Of a stretch of DNA of 64,000 nt, positions 1 through 10,700 are shown piece by piece. The DNA lies in NCBI RefSeq assembly GCF_015832195.1, contig NC_052026.1, positions 12,449,619-12,513,618 on the forward strand. Reading direction: 5' to 3'. This stretch comes from Motacilla alba alba. Its lineage: Eukaryota; Chordata; Aves; Passeriformes; Motacillidae. Below the pieces are notes generated by a model. It saw only the letters and a program-made list of their open reading frames with translations. It did no database searches and was not told the DNA's origin. The first letter of the stretch is position 1. Every line of letters starts with the position of its first letter. Made by a program: the position numbers and the translations under genes.

Positions 1-1583
1 AAAAGACACTTATGGTAGTTTGGTTTAGAAATAATAGGGGAAAAAGTTCCTCAGATTTCATTTACAATTTTTCACCAACACTGAAGCTTTTCCCTTGTTC
101 AGAGCAGAGCACATGTGATGAACCTCACAGGAGAACAGGCAACAATGACCACCAAACTCAACCACACCTCATGTGAGTGGAGCAAAGAGCTAAAAATCAC
201 ATGCAAATTCCATGGCAGGGAAAAAGTGCAAAATGAAATACTAATGTGATAAAAGTGCCCATGGCACTTAAAACAGCATGCTTTTTTTTCCAATCAGAAA
301 CACGGCAAATAGAAATAACGCACAGAACTTCACTTTACACAAGGCAAATCAGATTCAAACTCTATGCCAAAGCCAGCTAAGGACAAAAGATACCAGAAGA
401 GGCAAAGCTACAGTGACTGCGCTTGAAAATCTACACGAAAAAAGTCTTTCAAAAATTTTTTGAGCCAGGGTGTGTGTTACCAAAACTATGGGCACCTGAG
501 GAAATATGAGCTGATAACAGCACGTGAAGTTAAAGGAAGGTGTTGAAAGTGTTTCCACATGGAGGCACAGCCTCTCCCCCTGATGTTCCAAAGTGCATAA
601 TACACTCAAGAAAAATTGCAACGCTAGTATTCTTCTGAATTCCAAACATTCAACCAGCAATTGAGAGATACAAGGCCATTAAAAGACGAGAAAAGAGAAA
701 CATTTATGTCACAGCACCCGGGGAAGCAGAACAGAACTGTATATTGCAGCTGTGACCAGGACTGGAACGTAGGGACCTTATTAGAGGATTCACAGGATTT
801 AGGGGAAGGATGGGCTGACCTCACAGCACAACGGAGGAATCGAGTCTGAATGCAACAGCTGTTACTTTATTTTCATTTGACTTAATTTAGCATTACCAAA
901 GATTTCCTTGTAATAGGGACAGAAATTACCTCTATTTTTATTTGACTGATAACACCATGACACACTGGGAACTGCCTGTGAGCAGTTATAAAGTTTCCCC
1001 TTCATTCCTAACTCAACATGGTTACAGTGCACTGACTTCTGGCCTTGGCTAAGCTCTGCCTGCCTTATCGCTTCATCGGTTAATAACCCCTATAGCAATA
1101 AAATAAAACAACCACACAAATGAGCAAAATAAACACCCCTGTGGCTAATAACAGGCTGTATGTAAGCACGATAAGAAGTACGATGGATACTAAGAGCAAA
1201 GGAGCAGCACACCCAGGTTTGTTCTGTTCAATACCCACACCGTGAGGGGCAGGACGGACTCTCACTCGCGAACCTGCCCCTGCCTTGGAATAGATCCGCT
1301 CGGAGTCACCCCCTGCTCCTGCCGAAGCGAGGCCCCCGTCCCTCCCGCGGGCTGGGCACGCCGCAAGCATCCCCCCGGCTGCGGCAGCACCGTCCCGTCC
1401 CGGGAGCTCCGCCAGTACCACGAGCGAGCCCGGGCCCGCTCCCGGCCCGGGCAGGGCGGAGGTGAAGTGACAGCCGGCGGGGAGCGCCCCCCGCCGCGGA
1501 GACGAGGAGCAGCGAGCGCCGTGCCGCCCGCGCCCCAGAGCCTGAGGGAGCCGCGGGCTCCCGGCCCGTCCCGCCCGCCCCGC
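1..1583 (-). other. presumed MBTPS1 intron 1 (5' part)
   Basis: No coding exon could be recognised here on either strand. The stretch follows the splice donor of the leftward non-coding exon at 1590-1650, so it is read as the start of that gene's first intron. The small open frames present have no recognisable domain. The hydrophobic tail of the long minus-strand open frame (about 1080-1220) lies beyond the donor and in AT-rich DNA, and is taken as chance. Naming the gene MBTPS1 is inference from gene order (in human, MBTPS1 lies next to HSDL1, both on the same strand). Confidence 0.4.
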
Positions 1584-1800
1584 GCTCACCGCGCCGCCGC
1601 CGCCGCCCGGCCCGCCGCCATCTTGAGCGCTGTTTACCGGCGCGCTCTCGCGAGAGCGGCGCGGGCCGCGCTGCGCAGGCGCGGGCGGTGCCGGCCGGGA
1701 GCCCTCGGGAGGGAGCGGCGCGCGGGGTCCCGTTATCCCCAGGGAATGGCGCCGGCAGCGGCGGGCCGAGCGACCGTGGGCAGGCTGCGATGAAGCCTTT
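1240..1800 (-). promoter_or_regulatory. MBTPS1: CpG-island promoter, presumed MBTPS1
   Basis: This is a sharply GC- and CpG-rich block between AT-rich flanks. It contains a perfect 16-bp palindrome at 1643-1658 whose core is TCTCGCGAGA (1646-1655), a known core-promoter element of housekeeping genes. It also holds a YY1-type site (AAGATGGCGGC on the minus strand, 1614-1625) placed just downstream of the probable start site, as is typical. The YY1 orientation and the minus-strand splice donor at 1584-1589 both point transcription leftwards. The next gene to the right, HSDL1, is also leftward and ends at 2389. MBTPS1 (site-1 protease, a Golgi serine protease that cleaves SREBP and ATF6) is the expected neighbour; no MBTPS1 coding sequence lies in the window. 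Confidence 0.6.
1590..1655 (-). other. MBTPS1: non-coding first exon, presumed MBTPS1 5' UTR
   Basis: On the minus strand the sequence runs from the TCTCGCGAGA palindrome through AAGATGGCGGC to a clear donor (GGCGCG then GTGAGC at 1584-1589). The 5' limit is approximate because the transcription start cannot be seen directly. The ATG inside the YY1 site opens an Ala-rich frame, but the known MBTPS1 protein begins elsewhere with a signal peptide, so this ATG is treated as untranslated. Gene assignment rests on synteny only. Confidence 0.45.
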
Positions 1801-2231
1801 ACCCAAACTAAATGTACGGCTTTAAAGCCCTTTTGCCAGCGAGCGGAAGGCGTTGTTTGCAACACAAGTTTTATCCCGCACAACTGAAGCGAACGGCTTT
1901 GAGGGCCAGCTGAGGGTGGCGTCAGCTGTGGACACACCCCTGTCATGGGTCCCTGACCCTGGTACCCCCCAGCTGTTCCACATCTTCACAACTTCATGGC
2001 TGTCGTTTTGAATGGCTTGATTTTTCTAGGGTCCCGTTTCTGATGGAGTTGGACAAGTCTCAAATTCGCTCAACGTTACAAATGGACATCATGTAGCACT
2101 ATGCGAGGGACTGTCACCGTCAGAAGTAACACTGTAGCTCCTCCTGCTCAGGTATCCCAATGAGAAAGTGAATAGAGATTAACATCAAGAACATCAGCAC
2201 TCTGTCATAAAGGAAAGCAGCAGAGGTCCTA

Positions 2232-2237
2232 TTTAAT
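2232..2237 (-). other. HSDL1: possible HSDL1 polyadenylation signal
   Basis: ATTAAA is read on the minus strand about 150 bases after the HSDL1 stop codon, followed by AT-rich sequence. It is the nearest plausible signal. The remaining 570 or so bases to the MBTPS1 first exon hold no other gene. Confidence 0.3.
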
Positions 2238-2388
2238 ACAAGGATACAGAGAAGATCCAGACTTCTGTTGTCTATATTACGTAGCTTGCTTAACAAGGTA
2301 TGGGTAAGTTACAGTAAGCCCTCCAAGGTTCATGAAACATTTTTGCAGCACTCTGATCAGGATTGTCTGGTGGGACATCGAGCTACTC

Positions 2389-5300
2389 CTACTTCGCTTT
2401 GGCTGCCAAAGCTTGCTTGCGTAGAACTCTGCTCAAATACAGAGCAGACCGTGCCCAAATCCACTCAGGCAGGCACTCGCCCAGCGTCCACTGTGGAGAG
2501 GCACAGGGAGACAAGAAAACAGAAAAAACAATGACAGAAAGGGACGGATTAAGATACATTCCATTAAAATAAACAGTTTCTCAAATCACTACTAAAGCAA
2601 GGCAACAGGTGCTTGAATATCATCAACTAAGCCTTAAATTCAACCCCTTGAAGCACACATATTCAGCTGTTTCGGATGTAGCGCCCACAGCTGAGCAGTT
2701 AAGTTCTGCAAATAAATACTGAATCCTGATTCGATTAAGTTCACAACAGCCATTCTGTCCACTTCCATTAATTGCCACATTTTGCCAGAATGCATCCTGT
2801 CTCTTTCATTCCTTCTGGACTAATCCCCACTTCTTCATTTCCAGTGCTAAGGAAGCCACTAGCTAGGATACATGAGATGTGAGCAATGAAACAGTCTACC
2901 CCAAAAATCAAAACCCTAACAAACGGAGGAAAATATAGGTTTTTTTCCTGCTATTATTCCATCCTCCCTACCCACTTTTCCCCAAAGCACAAATACGCTC
3001 AATATATTAAGACTGAAAAAAGCTATTTCTGTTTACAGGTACAGTGAAACACTCGCCCAGTCAGCAACACCCCAAGAGAAATGAGATACTCTGCTTTTCA
3101 GTAAAAACTTGTTTCTTTCCCATTTCTGTTATGCATTTCGAGAGAGAATTGGATTCACTCTCTCATCTTAAAAATAAGCATGCCCAAACATAAGTTTATA
3201 AAGCAGAACTAGTGAGAAAACATGGCACAATGTCTTATAGTCTACAATATATATTACACTTTTTCAGAATGAGCAGTTTTCACTCAGACTCCTAAGAAAG
3301 TCAACAGTTGATTTACTTCTACTGACAAACATGAAATAGTTTAATGAATTCCATTACCTGTATTGCATGCTTCCAGCAACCAGTGGTCCTTATGGATAAC
3401 CCAAGAGTAGAAACAGCATGACTTGCATATTCTTCAGCAGTAGGAAAAAAGACAGATCTCTTTGATATAGTGCTGCTGAATGCTAACATTTTTGTAGTAG
3501 TTATAAATGGTGTTAGACTCTGAACAAAAATTCCTTTAGAGGCATACTCATAATGTAGTGCTCTACTGAAATAGTCCAAGTAGCTCTAGAAAAACAAAAG
3601 CAGAAAGACACTTTTTTTTCCTTTTTTTTTTTAAACAATGAAATATCAGGACAAAGTGTTATTAAAATTACAGAAAAGTTTTAACATATTTTATGCACCA
3701 GCTCAATAAATACTAATAAATAGTATAAAAATATTATTTTCCGAAGTATTATCAACATTTGTCTGTGTTGTTATTTGCTATAAATCTGCCACAGTACAGT
3801 AACCTGCAGGACAAAGTGACTGCTTATCACAATCTACTTAAAAATCATACAAAAACAATTATTTCATCTAGAACAAACACCTTATCTGGTCTGGGGGCAA
3901 TGCAAGGACACTCTACAGATAGCTCTACATACTACTGTCAGAAGAAAAAGTCCCATTCTTTAATACATTTACAGGTGAATTTTGCATTCAACTGTCTTCT
4001 CCAGAAGCCAGGCTAGTTATTTCCTGGGACTCTCTTAGGCAAAAAGATTCATGAATGTGTATCTGTATTACCTCCTTTAGCCCATTTCACTTTTACAGAA
4101 CAAGAGAAGCACAAGGCTGCTAACTCGACTGCTGGAATTGGACTGAAGGATGAGCCTGGCTCAGTCTTACCAGGGCAGCAACACTGATGCCTTCCCTGCT
4201 GTGCCACACAGCCAGCTCTCCCTGAGAAAGAGCATTGCAGACTCAGCTTGTGAGCAGATATCTTGCTGCTTCCAACCGTCCCAACAGTTTGTTGGGAAAG
4301 CATCTTGTACAAATTCTGTTATAGCCGCTTTACGAAAATTAAAGCAACCACTTCAAGCATTATTCATTGTTAGTACACAAAGAGGCTTAGGATGTTACAG
4401 CAGCCTGTTCTCACTTCTGTGTTCCAAGGCCAGGCTTAAAGCTGACCCAGCATTTGGATTAATTATCTCAGCTAAATCAAGAAACTTTGGTACATTTCTG
4501 ATTCTTCTTTCTCATTCAAGCCTTTTAATTTTTTTAATTCAGAGTGCAGTTCTACACACACTTAGCATAACCAAAGGGGCAGATACTCTGCACAGAAACA
4601 GTAACTGTAAGCCAGTTTCCACACTGAAGTAAGTCTGCAAGGAACTTTACACCTTGGGGTAGTAAGAGCTGGTTCTGCTCCAGGCCAAAGGAAATAAAAG
4701 AGCTATGTCAGGAGCAAGGCTACAACAGGGGGCAGCCACAGACAGCTGGGAGCACTAACCACTTGTGTTTAGACACTGGATCTAGGTGAGAGCCTTCCAC
4801 AATGCCAGCTGCTTCTGTGGATTCAGCAGCATGGCATGCAGTGTAAACCCACCATCACCATGAGCAGTCATCCTTCCAGCATCACCCAGCTGCCCAGTCC
4901 TATTCATTACTGCTTGGATCTCTCCAGGAAGGACAATTATGGGGGAGTTCTTTTCACTTGTCCCCAAATACGCCACAACACTCTTTGGTAGTACATGAAG
5001 CATGGCTTGATTTGGCCACACTCCATGTCACAGTGGTGGCTTGAGTATGAGTATAGCCCTTTTTGCTACCAAATACTGGTATGAAAGGGACTTGAGGTAC
5101 GTGCACAGTTCAGCTGGAGAGAGATTAAATTCTTGACCCTTTCAATAGGGCCCACAGAATTGCCTCTCTGCTTTGTGCATCTGAGAAAGGCAACATTTCC
5201 CCTAGAATGACTGATATGCCACACTTCACACAAAATCCAAGAGCAATGACTGTGGTTCAAAGCCCAGCACTGGTGAGGATGAAGAGTTTCCTGCATAACA

Positions 5301-6696
5301 CATGTATCATTCACCTCCAAAATTTAAACAAATCCCTAAAAAACATTGAAGTATTTTGACATCCTTGCTGAATGTGTTTCCAGTGCATGCCATCTAACAC
5401 TACAGCCCAACTTACTTTAGAGGCTCCATAGACTGTCAACATCGGTGTTGGCTGACAACAGACTGCTGAAGAAAGGTTCACAATTGCCCCTTTCCTCTTC
5501 TTTACCATGCCTGGCAGCACAATATGTGTCATCATGGTAGCAGAAGCAATATTCACATGGATCAAGTCCCATAGCGTATCCTCAGACAGATTAGTAAAAT
5601 AGTCTGTGTAGGCATAAAATATTCCTACATTATTCACCAAAATCCCAATTTCTCTGTCTTTCAGAGCCTCCTTAATGGCTGGGTAAAGCTCACGGCCCTT
5701 GCTGAAATCAGCTACTATGAAATCTGTTTCCACTTTATAGGTTTCAGATATGCTCCTGGAGACAGCCTCCAGCTTCTCTTTGTTTCGGCTTACTAAGATA
5801 ATGTTGACACCGTGCTTTGCCAGTTCTTCAGCATAAGCCTTCCCAATACCATCTGTGCTACCTGCAAGAGAAAACAGCAAAAGAACACACAAGTGAAAAA
5901 CAGAGCAACGCCAGCTTTCTATTTTGACAGTTCTTGCAATTATAGCTTTATTCCTTTTTCTGAGATCATGTGGCACTAAATATATTGAATTCAAAGACAC
6001 AACAGTAAAGACAACACTGTCAACCACCTTCTGCAATTCCCCTCATAAAAGTTTTATATTTTCTGTGACAACAAGAGACAGCTCAAAGGAGAACCTTAAT
6101 GAAAGGCAGGGATGTCAGAGGTAGAGGACTTAAAGCTTGCTGAAGAACTAGGGCACATATGAACACCCCAGAGCAAAAAGAAGATCTTGTCTGCATCTCT
6201 GTCTACAATTGCAGGTGATCAAGATGTACGTTGCAAATTTGGGCAACAATTGCTGTGATTCTTTCTCAGCAGTCAGTCTACTCACTTAGCTTGCCATTCT
6301 CCTGAGGAATTAATTTATAAAGGCAGAGGCAGGCTTAGGCAGATTAACCTGCAACCACAGATAATACAGGCTCCAGCATGACATAAAGCTCACCCAGCAT
6401 CACAAGCCACCAAGTTTCACAGTACTGGCACCGTATGTTACATAAAAACAAAGAAATTCAGCACTTCATCTCTTACCCGTGACCACGGCCCATTTCCCGT
6501 ACTTCTTGACGAGATCAACCTCCCCACTCAGCTTTGGAATCACGTGCAGCCTGAGCACGCTGTAAGTGTCCAAGGCCAGAGACACAACCTTCCTGACTGT
6601 GTACCAAGCTCCAACAATAGCCAGGGCTTCAATATAGAAACTGCAGGAGCGACTGATTTCTCTGTACAAGAGGGAGAATCGATCCACTGCAGCCAT
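2389..6696 (-). CDS. HSDL1: HSDL1, hydroxysteroid dehydrogenase-like protein 1 (331 aa)
   Basis: Coding exons in transcript order are 6696-6477, 5861-5416, 3585-3358 and 2490-2389. All junctions are GT-AG, the phases join, and the product is 331 aa (human 330). It starts [18 protein letters not shown], like the human protein. A hydrophobic N-terminal segment (about 24-50) precedes a Rossmann cofactor site TGSTDGIG (73-80), NNVG (150-153), a Ser pair at 204-205 and the catalytic-type motif YGASK (Tyr218, Lys222). The family is the short-chain dehydrogenases closest to 17-beta-HSD3/12. Human HSDL1 is mitochondrial and reported enzymatically inactive because residue 218 is Phe; here the codon at 5428-5430 gives Tyr. 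The short last exon carries the conserved LPEW..W..and LRKQAL ending. A 5' UTR segment is at 6709-6697 (acceptor after a long T run), and a non-coding first exon with donor at 7503-7498 lies in the CpG island shared with DNAAF1. Confidence 0.95.
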
Positions 6697-7503
6697 GGTG
6701 ATCACAAGCCTTAAAAAAAAAAAAAAAAGAAGACACAATTGCCTCCTGAGCCATGTAAACTTTTCAGACTGTATGGATAACCTTTGAGACACAGCATTCC
6801 ACAGTTTGAGCACTGTTTTGATGCAGAAAAACCAGAAGTCAGTGTGCTAAAATTTGGGTGTCACCTACCATCAACCTCACTGGTTTAGGTACTGTTTAGC
6901 CCTTTTCCTAGGGTTGAGACAGTAATCAGTAATACTGCAAAAACGATGACCAACGATTCTGTAAAAAAATCAATTAAAGCAGAAACTGAACAGGTGAAAC
7001 CCAGTGTTGGAAGATGAAAAACTACCTACAAGAGAGGCAAGGATAACCAGCACGCGAGAGCGGAGACACAAAGAAACAACGGGCTCTTTCAAGGACAAAA
7101 CGCTACATGAGAGACAAAGCAGGCTCAGGGACAGCGCGCCAGTCCCCAGCGCAGCCAAAAGCACCGCATCTGCCACTGCCCTTGAACCGCGGCACGGTGC
7201 AGCGCATCGCGCACACCGCGTTAGCTGCGCCTCGCACGGCTTTTACGAGTTAATTCGATTTTTAAACAAGCACAAATCCGTCCTCTCCTCGGCAGGACCC
7301 GCTGCGCCGCCTGGCACCGCCACACCCCGCCCGCCCCTCGCCCAGGGCGGGACAGCGGGCTCCGGGCGCGCCCTCTCCGCGCCGCCCCAGCGAGCGGGCC
7401 CGGCGCCTCGACCCCTCGCCCAGCCCCTGCCCGGGGCGCTCCCTGGCCCGGGCTGTCCCGGACGGACCGACCCCCGCCGCGGCCCTGAGCCGCCGGTGCT
7501 CAC

Positions 7504-7600
7504 CCGCGATGCCGGGCCGGGCCCTCCGCCCGCCGCGCCGCCCGCGCCCGCCGCCGCCTGCGCCGCGCGGGGCCGCCGGGAGCGGCCGCGGGGCCTTGTG
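7504..7600 (-). other. HSDL1: HSDL1 non-coding first exon (5' end approximate)
   Basis: The donor GTGAGC reads at 7503-7498 on the minus strand inside the CpG island, and the matching acceptor is at 6710 (T-rich tract then AAG), 13 bases before the HSDL1 start codon. The upstream limit is not visible from sequence and is a guess. Confidence 0.5.
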
Positions 7601-7614
7601 GGGCTGCGCGCGGC

Positions 7615-7628
7615 GTCGCCATGGCCAC
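7615..7628 (+). promoter_or_regulatory. X-box-like RFX binding site
   Basis: GTCGCCATGGCCAC differs from the RFX X-box consensus GTYGCCATGGCAAC at one position. It lies 123 bases upstream of the DNAAF1 start codon. RFX2/RFX3 sites near the promoter are the standard control element of motile-cilium genes, which fits DNAAF1. The identification is by motif only. Confidence 0.55.
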
Positions 7629-7750
7629 GGCTGAGGCGGCCGCCGCGGCTCGGGCTCCGCTCCGTCCCTCGCCTGCCGCCGACTAAAGCTGCGGACATTT
7701 TGTGTGAAAAAGGCAGAGCGTAGATCCCACACCGGCTCAGGGGTGTTAGA

Positions 7751-10700
7751 ATGCAGGCGGCGCCCGCTGTAGACCCGGACAGCGGCCGCAGAGAGGAGGT
7801 CCCGGCGCCTGAGGCGTCGGAGGCGCCGTTGGGCGACACCGGGAGCGGAGGTGCCCGCACGGAGCGTGAGGGCAGCGCTGTGAGCACAGGTGAGCCCCTC
7901 CGGCTCGCTCAGCACGCAAAGCCTGCACATCACGGCTGTTCGTACTCATCTGGGTGCAAATACGACTGTGTGCTTTCTGCCAACAAAGTCACTGGAAATC
8001 CTAACATAACTGAGGCATACTCACTCAGTTGCTGTCTTCCTGTGGTCTTTTTTCCTTTCCAGACATTTCTTTACTTTCCTGTTGCCGGAGAAGAATTTCT
8101 TCCAGTGTTGTAATCACACAGGCAACCTGACCTCTAAATCCCGAGTCACAGGATGGGTCAGGTTTGAGGGGAGCACAGCGGGTCCCTGGTCGCAGCTCCC
8201 TGCTCAAGCAGGGCCGTCCCAGAGCACTGGGCACAGGATTGTGTCCGGATGGCTCTGGAACATCTCCAGTGAGGGACACTCACACCCTCTCCGGGCAAAC
8301 AGTTCCAGTGCATGGTCACCCGCACAGTAAAGTTCTTCCCTGTGTTCAGGTGGAACTTGCGTGCATCAGTTTCAGCCCATTGCCTCTTGTGTCACTAAGT
8401 ATGTCCGATTATTGTGGTTTTAATTACAGTCATATTTAAGTAAGCTGGTACAGTCATCTTGTTTGCACTTTCTCATGTATGAACTACAAGTGCAAGTAAA
8501 AGGTTCAGGGCAAGTATCTGAAGAGACAAATACTGAAATTGGAATGAATCAAAGGCAGTGTAAAGACACCTTCCAAGAAGTGCAAAAGGGTAAATTTGTA
8601 GAAGAGCTAGACTAACAGTGCTTGGGATGACTGATACCATTGCTGAAGTCTCTTTACAGTAAACTCAAATTGGTGTTAATTAAATGTAATATAGATTAAA
8701 TGTCTAACTCCATCAGAACATTGGTGTCAGTACTTTATTGTGATTGTACATTATAAGAATATTAAGAATAACGGGTACTGACTTCCATAAATTAAAAAAA
8801 AATAAAATAAAATATGCAGATTTCAATTGTTACTATTTATTTTATGGTGCTGTGTAAAAAAAGTTAAGTTTCATTAAAAATCTCAGCAGAAATCTTGGTT
8901 AAAACATTCTATTCTTGAAATTCATATTCAAATGCTCTTCAATATTTCTCTGAAATATTTGGCAACATGACACATTTTCCTCACCCTTGCTGTTAAATTG
9001 CAATTCATTTTCTTATTTAAAAAGCTGATAAAACTCAAGAGAAAGAAGTCAACTGTATGACCAGAGCAGATGAAGAGAATGAACAAAAATCAGGTATTGA
9101 TCAGAAGTCTGGAACCAGCTCATCCAGTCAAAGTACAGAAGAAAAGAGAGGCTCTGTAAGGTAATACATTCTTTGTGGATGTGTTGGCATCATCAGGAGT
9201 TTTGCTATTCTGTGTGTTCATCTCAGTTCTGGAGAACAGCTTTGAAGATGAACTTGAGAATAATGGATAAATAAGGTGTTAGTGATATTTCCAGTATCTG
9301 GGCAGATGTTTGGGGTTTATGGCCACTGTAGCAAACTACATTCTAACCACATGATTTAGTCATTTAATGGATCTGGAGAAAATTGTGCAAACTCCATGTG
9401 CCAGTAGATTTAACCCTTTCTCTGCATCAGACAAAGCATTCTGTTGATTCCTAGTGGCATTCCCAGCCAACCAACAGCTGTATATCAAAACTTTCTTGAG
9501 TGCTATTTTGGAGTCAGTGTTTCAATAAAATGCTGGGTTGATTACTACTGATTTTTCTAGTCTGAGAAAAATATTGCATTTTGGCTCTGTCACCAAAGGT
9601 CCTGTACCAAAGCAGCAAGGAACAGGAAAAAGAATTGGAGAGGAAGTTAACATTGGAACCAGAAGCTACCTTAAAGGATGATGCCCTTTTCCAAGAAGAT
9701 GAACTCTTTAATTCCCTGCCCATTTTCCTACTAACCCTCTTTATTTTAGCAGAAGGGCCTGGTAACTCACTTCAAAGGTAAACATGAAAAGCCACAGTAA
9801 AATAACCCAGCTTTTTTTTTTTTAATTTGGAATATAATTTTGAAAGCTGTAGCTATTTCTATTGCATGAAAGAATTGTTAATTGTGTTGCAGTGGAATCT
9901 GTAAGGAAACCAAAGATCTCAGAATATGCACTGAAATACATTTTTTCTTTTTCTTCTGCTTCCTGTACTATTTTAGGATGACAAAAAAGATTCTGCTAGA
10001 CATCTGTAAACAGCAGAAATTATACTGGACCCCGTACTTAAATGATACACTGTACTTGCATTATAAAGGTAAGATGTGGACATGACTGCCTAGCTTGATC
10101 ATTCTAAGTAGCATTTTAGCAGAGAATCTACTTCATGGCTCACTGAAGTAAGGTATCTAGTCATTCTTCTAAATTAGAACACAATATTATGTAATACTGG
10201 ATTTGGGAAACAAAATGAGTCAATATGAAGGTAGAAAAGTGAACTGTACATCTAACTCACTTTATGGAGCCATCCAAAGGGTCAGTAGGAATCAAGGGAC
10301 ATATTTTTGGTTTCTTTTACTGAAACAGGAGCCTCTGAGAAATGTAAATTAAAATACTGGCCTGGGTCACACTCAGAGGAAAATATACTTATTTTTCCTT
10401 AAATTGTTTATATAAAAAGCTTTTTCCAGCTTTTGGAACTTTTTTACTGCCAAGTAAAAATGATCAAGAGGAAAATAAACAGTAAATACTTGCTACATGT
10501 TTGCAAACACTACTGAAAGAAAAAAAAAGTTTGTTAGAATGAACATTACTCATCCTCTGGTGATCTCTGAGCAGGTTTTTGCATGATGCAGTTACCTGGT
10601 CCAAGTTAGCCTAAGAATTCTTCCAAATAAATAGGATATGCTACCTTCTACGTTCAGCCTTGGTTTTGCTATGTATTATTTAGCATCTAAAGGGCTGCTG

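Larger units (their letters stand above)
7290..7870. promoter_or_regulatory. bidirectional CpG-island promoter of HSDL1 and DNAAF1
   Basis: The block is very GC- and CpG-rich and lies between the head-to-head genes HSDL1 (-) and DNAAF1 (+). A minus-strand donor (GTGAGC, 7503-7498) marks the end of the HSDL1 non-coding first exon. The DNAAF1 start codon is at 7751, with a donor at 7890. Both transcription starts must therefore lie within about 250 bases, roughly 7560-7740. No TATA box was seen. Confidence 0.8.

Noticed and set aside
1080..1946. 288-codon minus-strand frame with a strongly hydrophobic C-terminus, like a small membrane protein
   Set aside because: It runs through the CpG island, across the first-exon donor and into AT-rich intron. 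The hydrophobic tail is simply AT-rich minus-strand sequence translated; no conservation or start context supports it.
7243..7933. Overlapping 120-240-codon frames on both strands in the HSDL1/DNAAF1 promoter
   Set aside because: GC-rich DNA has few stop codons. Gly/Ala/Arg/Pro composition and position in a promoter mark them as shadows; only the DNAAF1 first-exon frame continues into a real protein.
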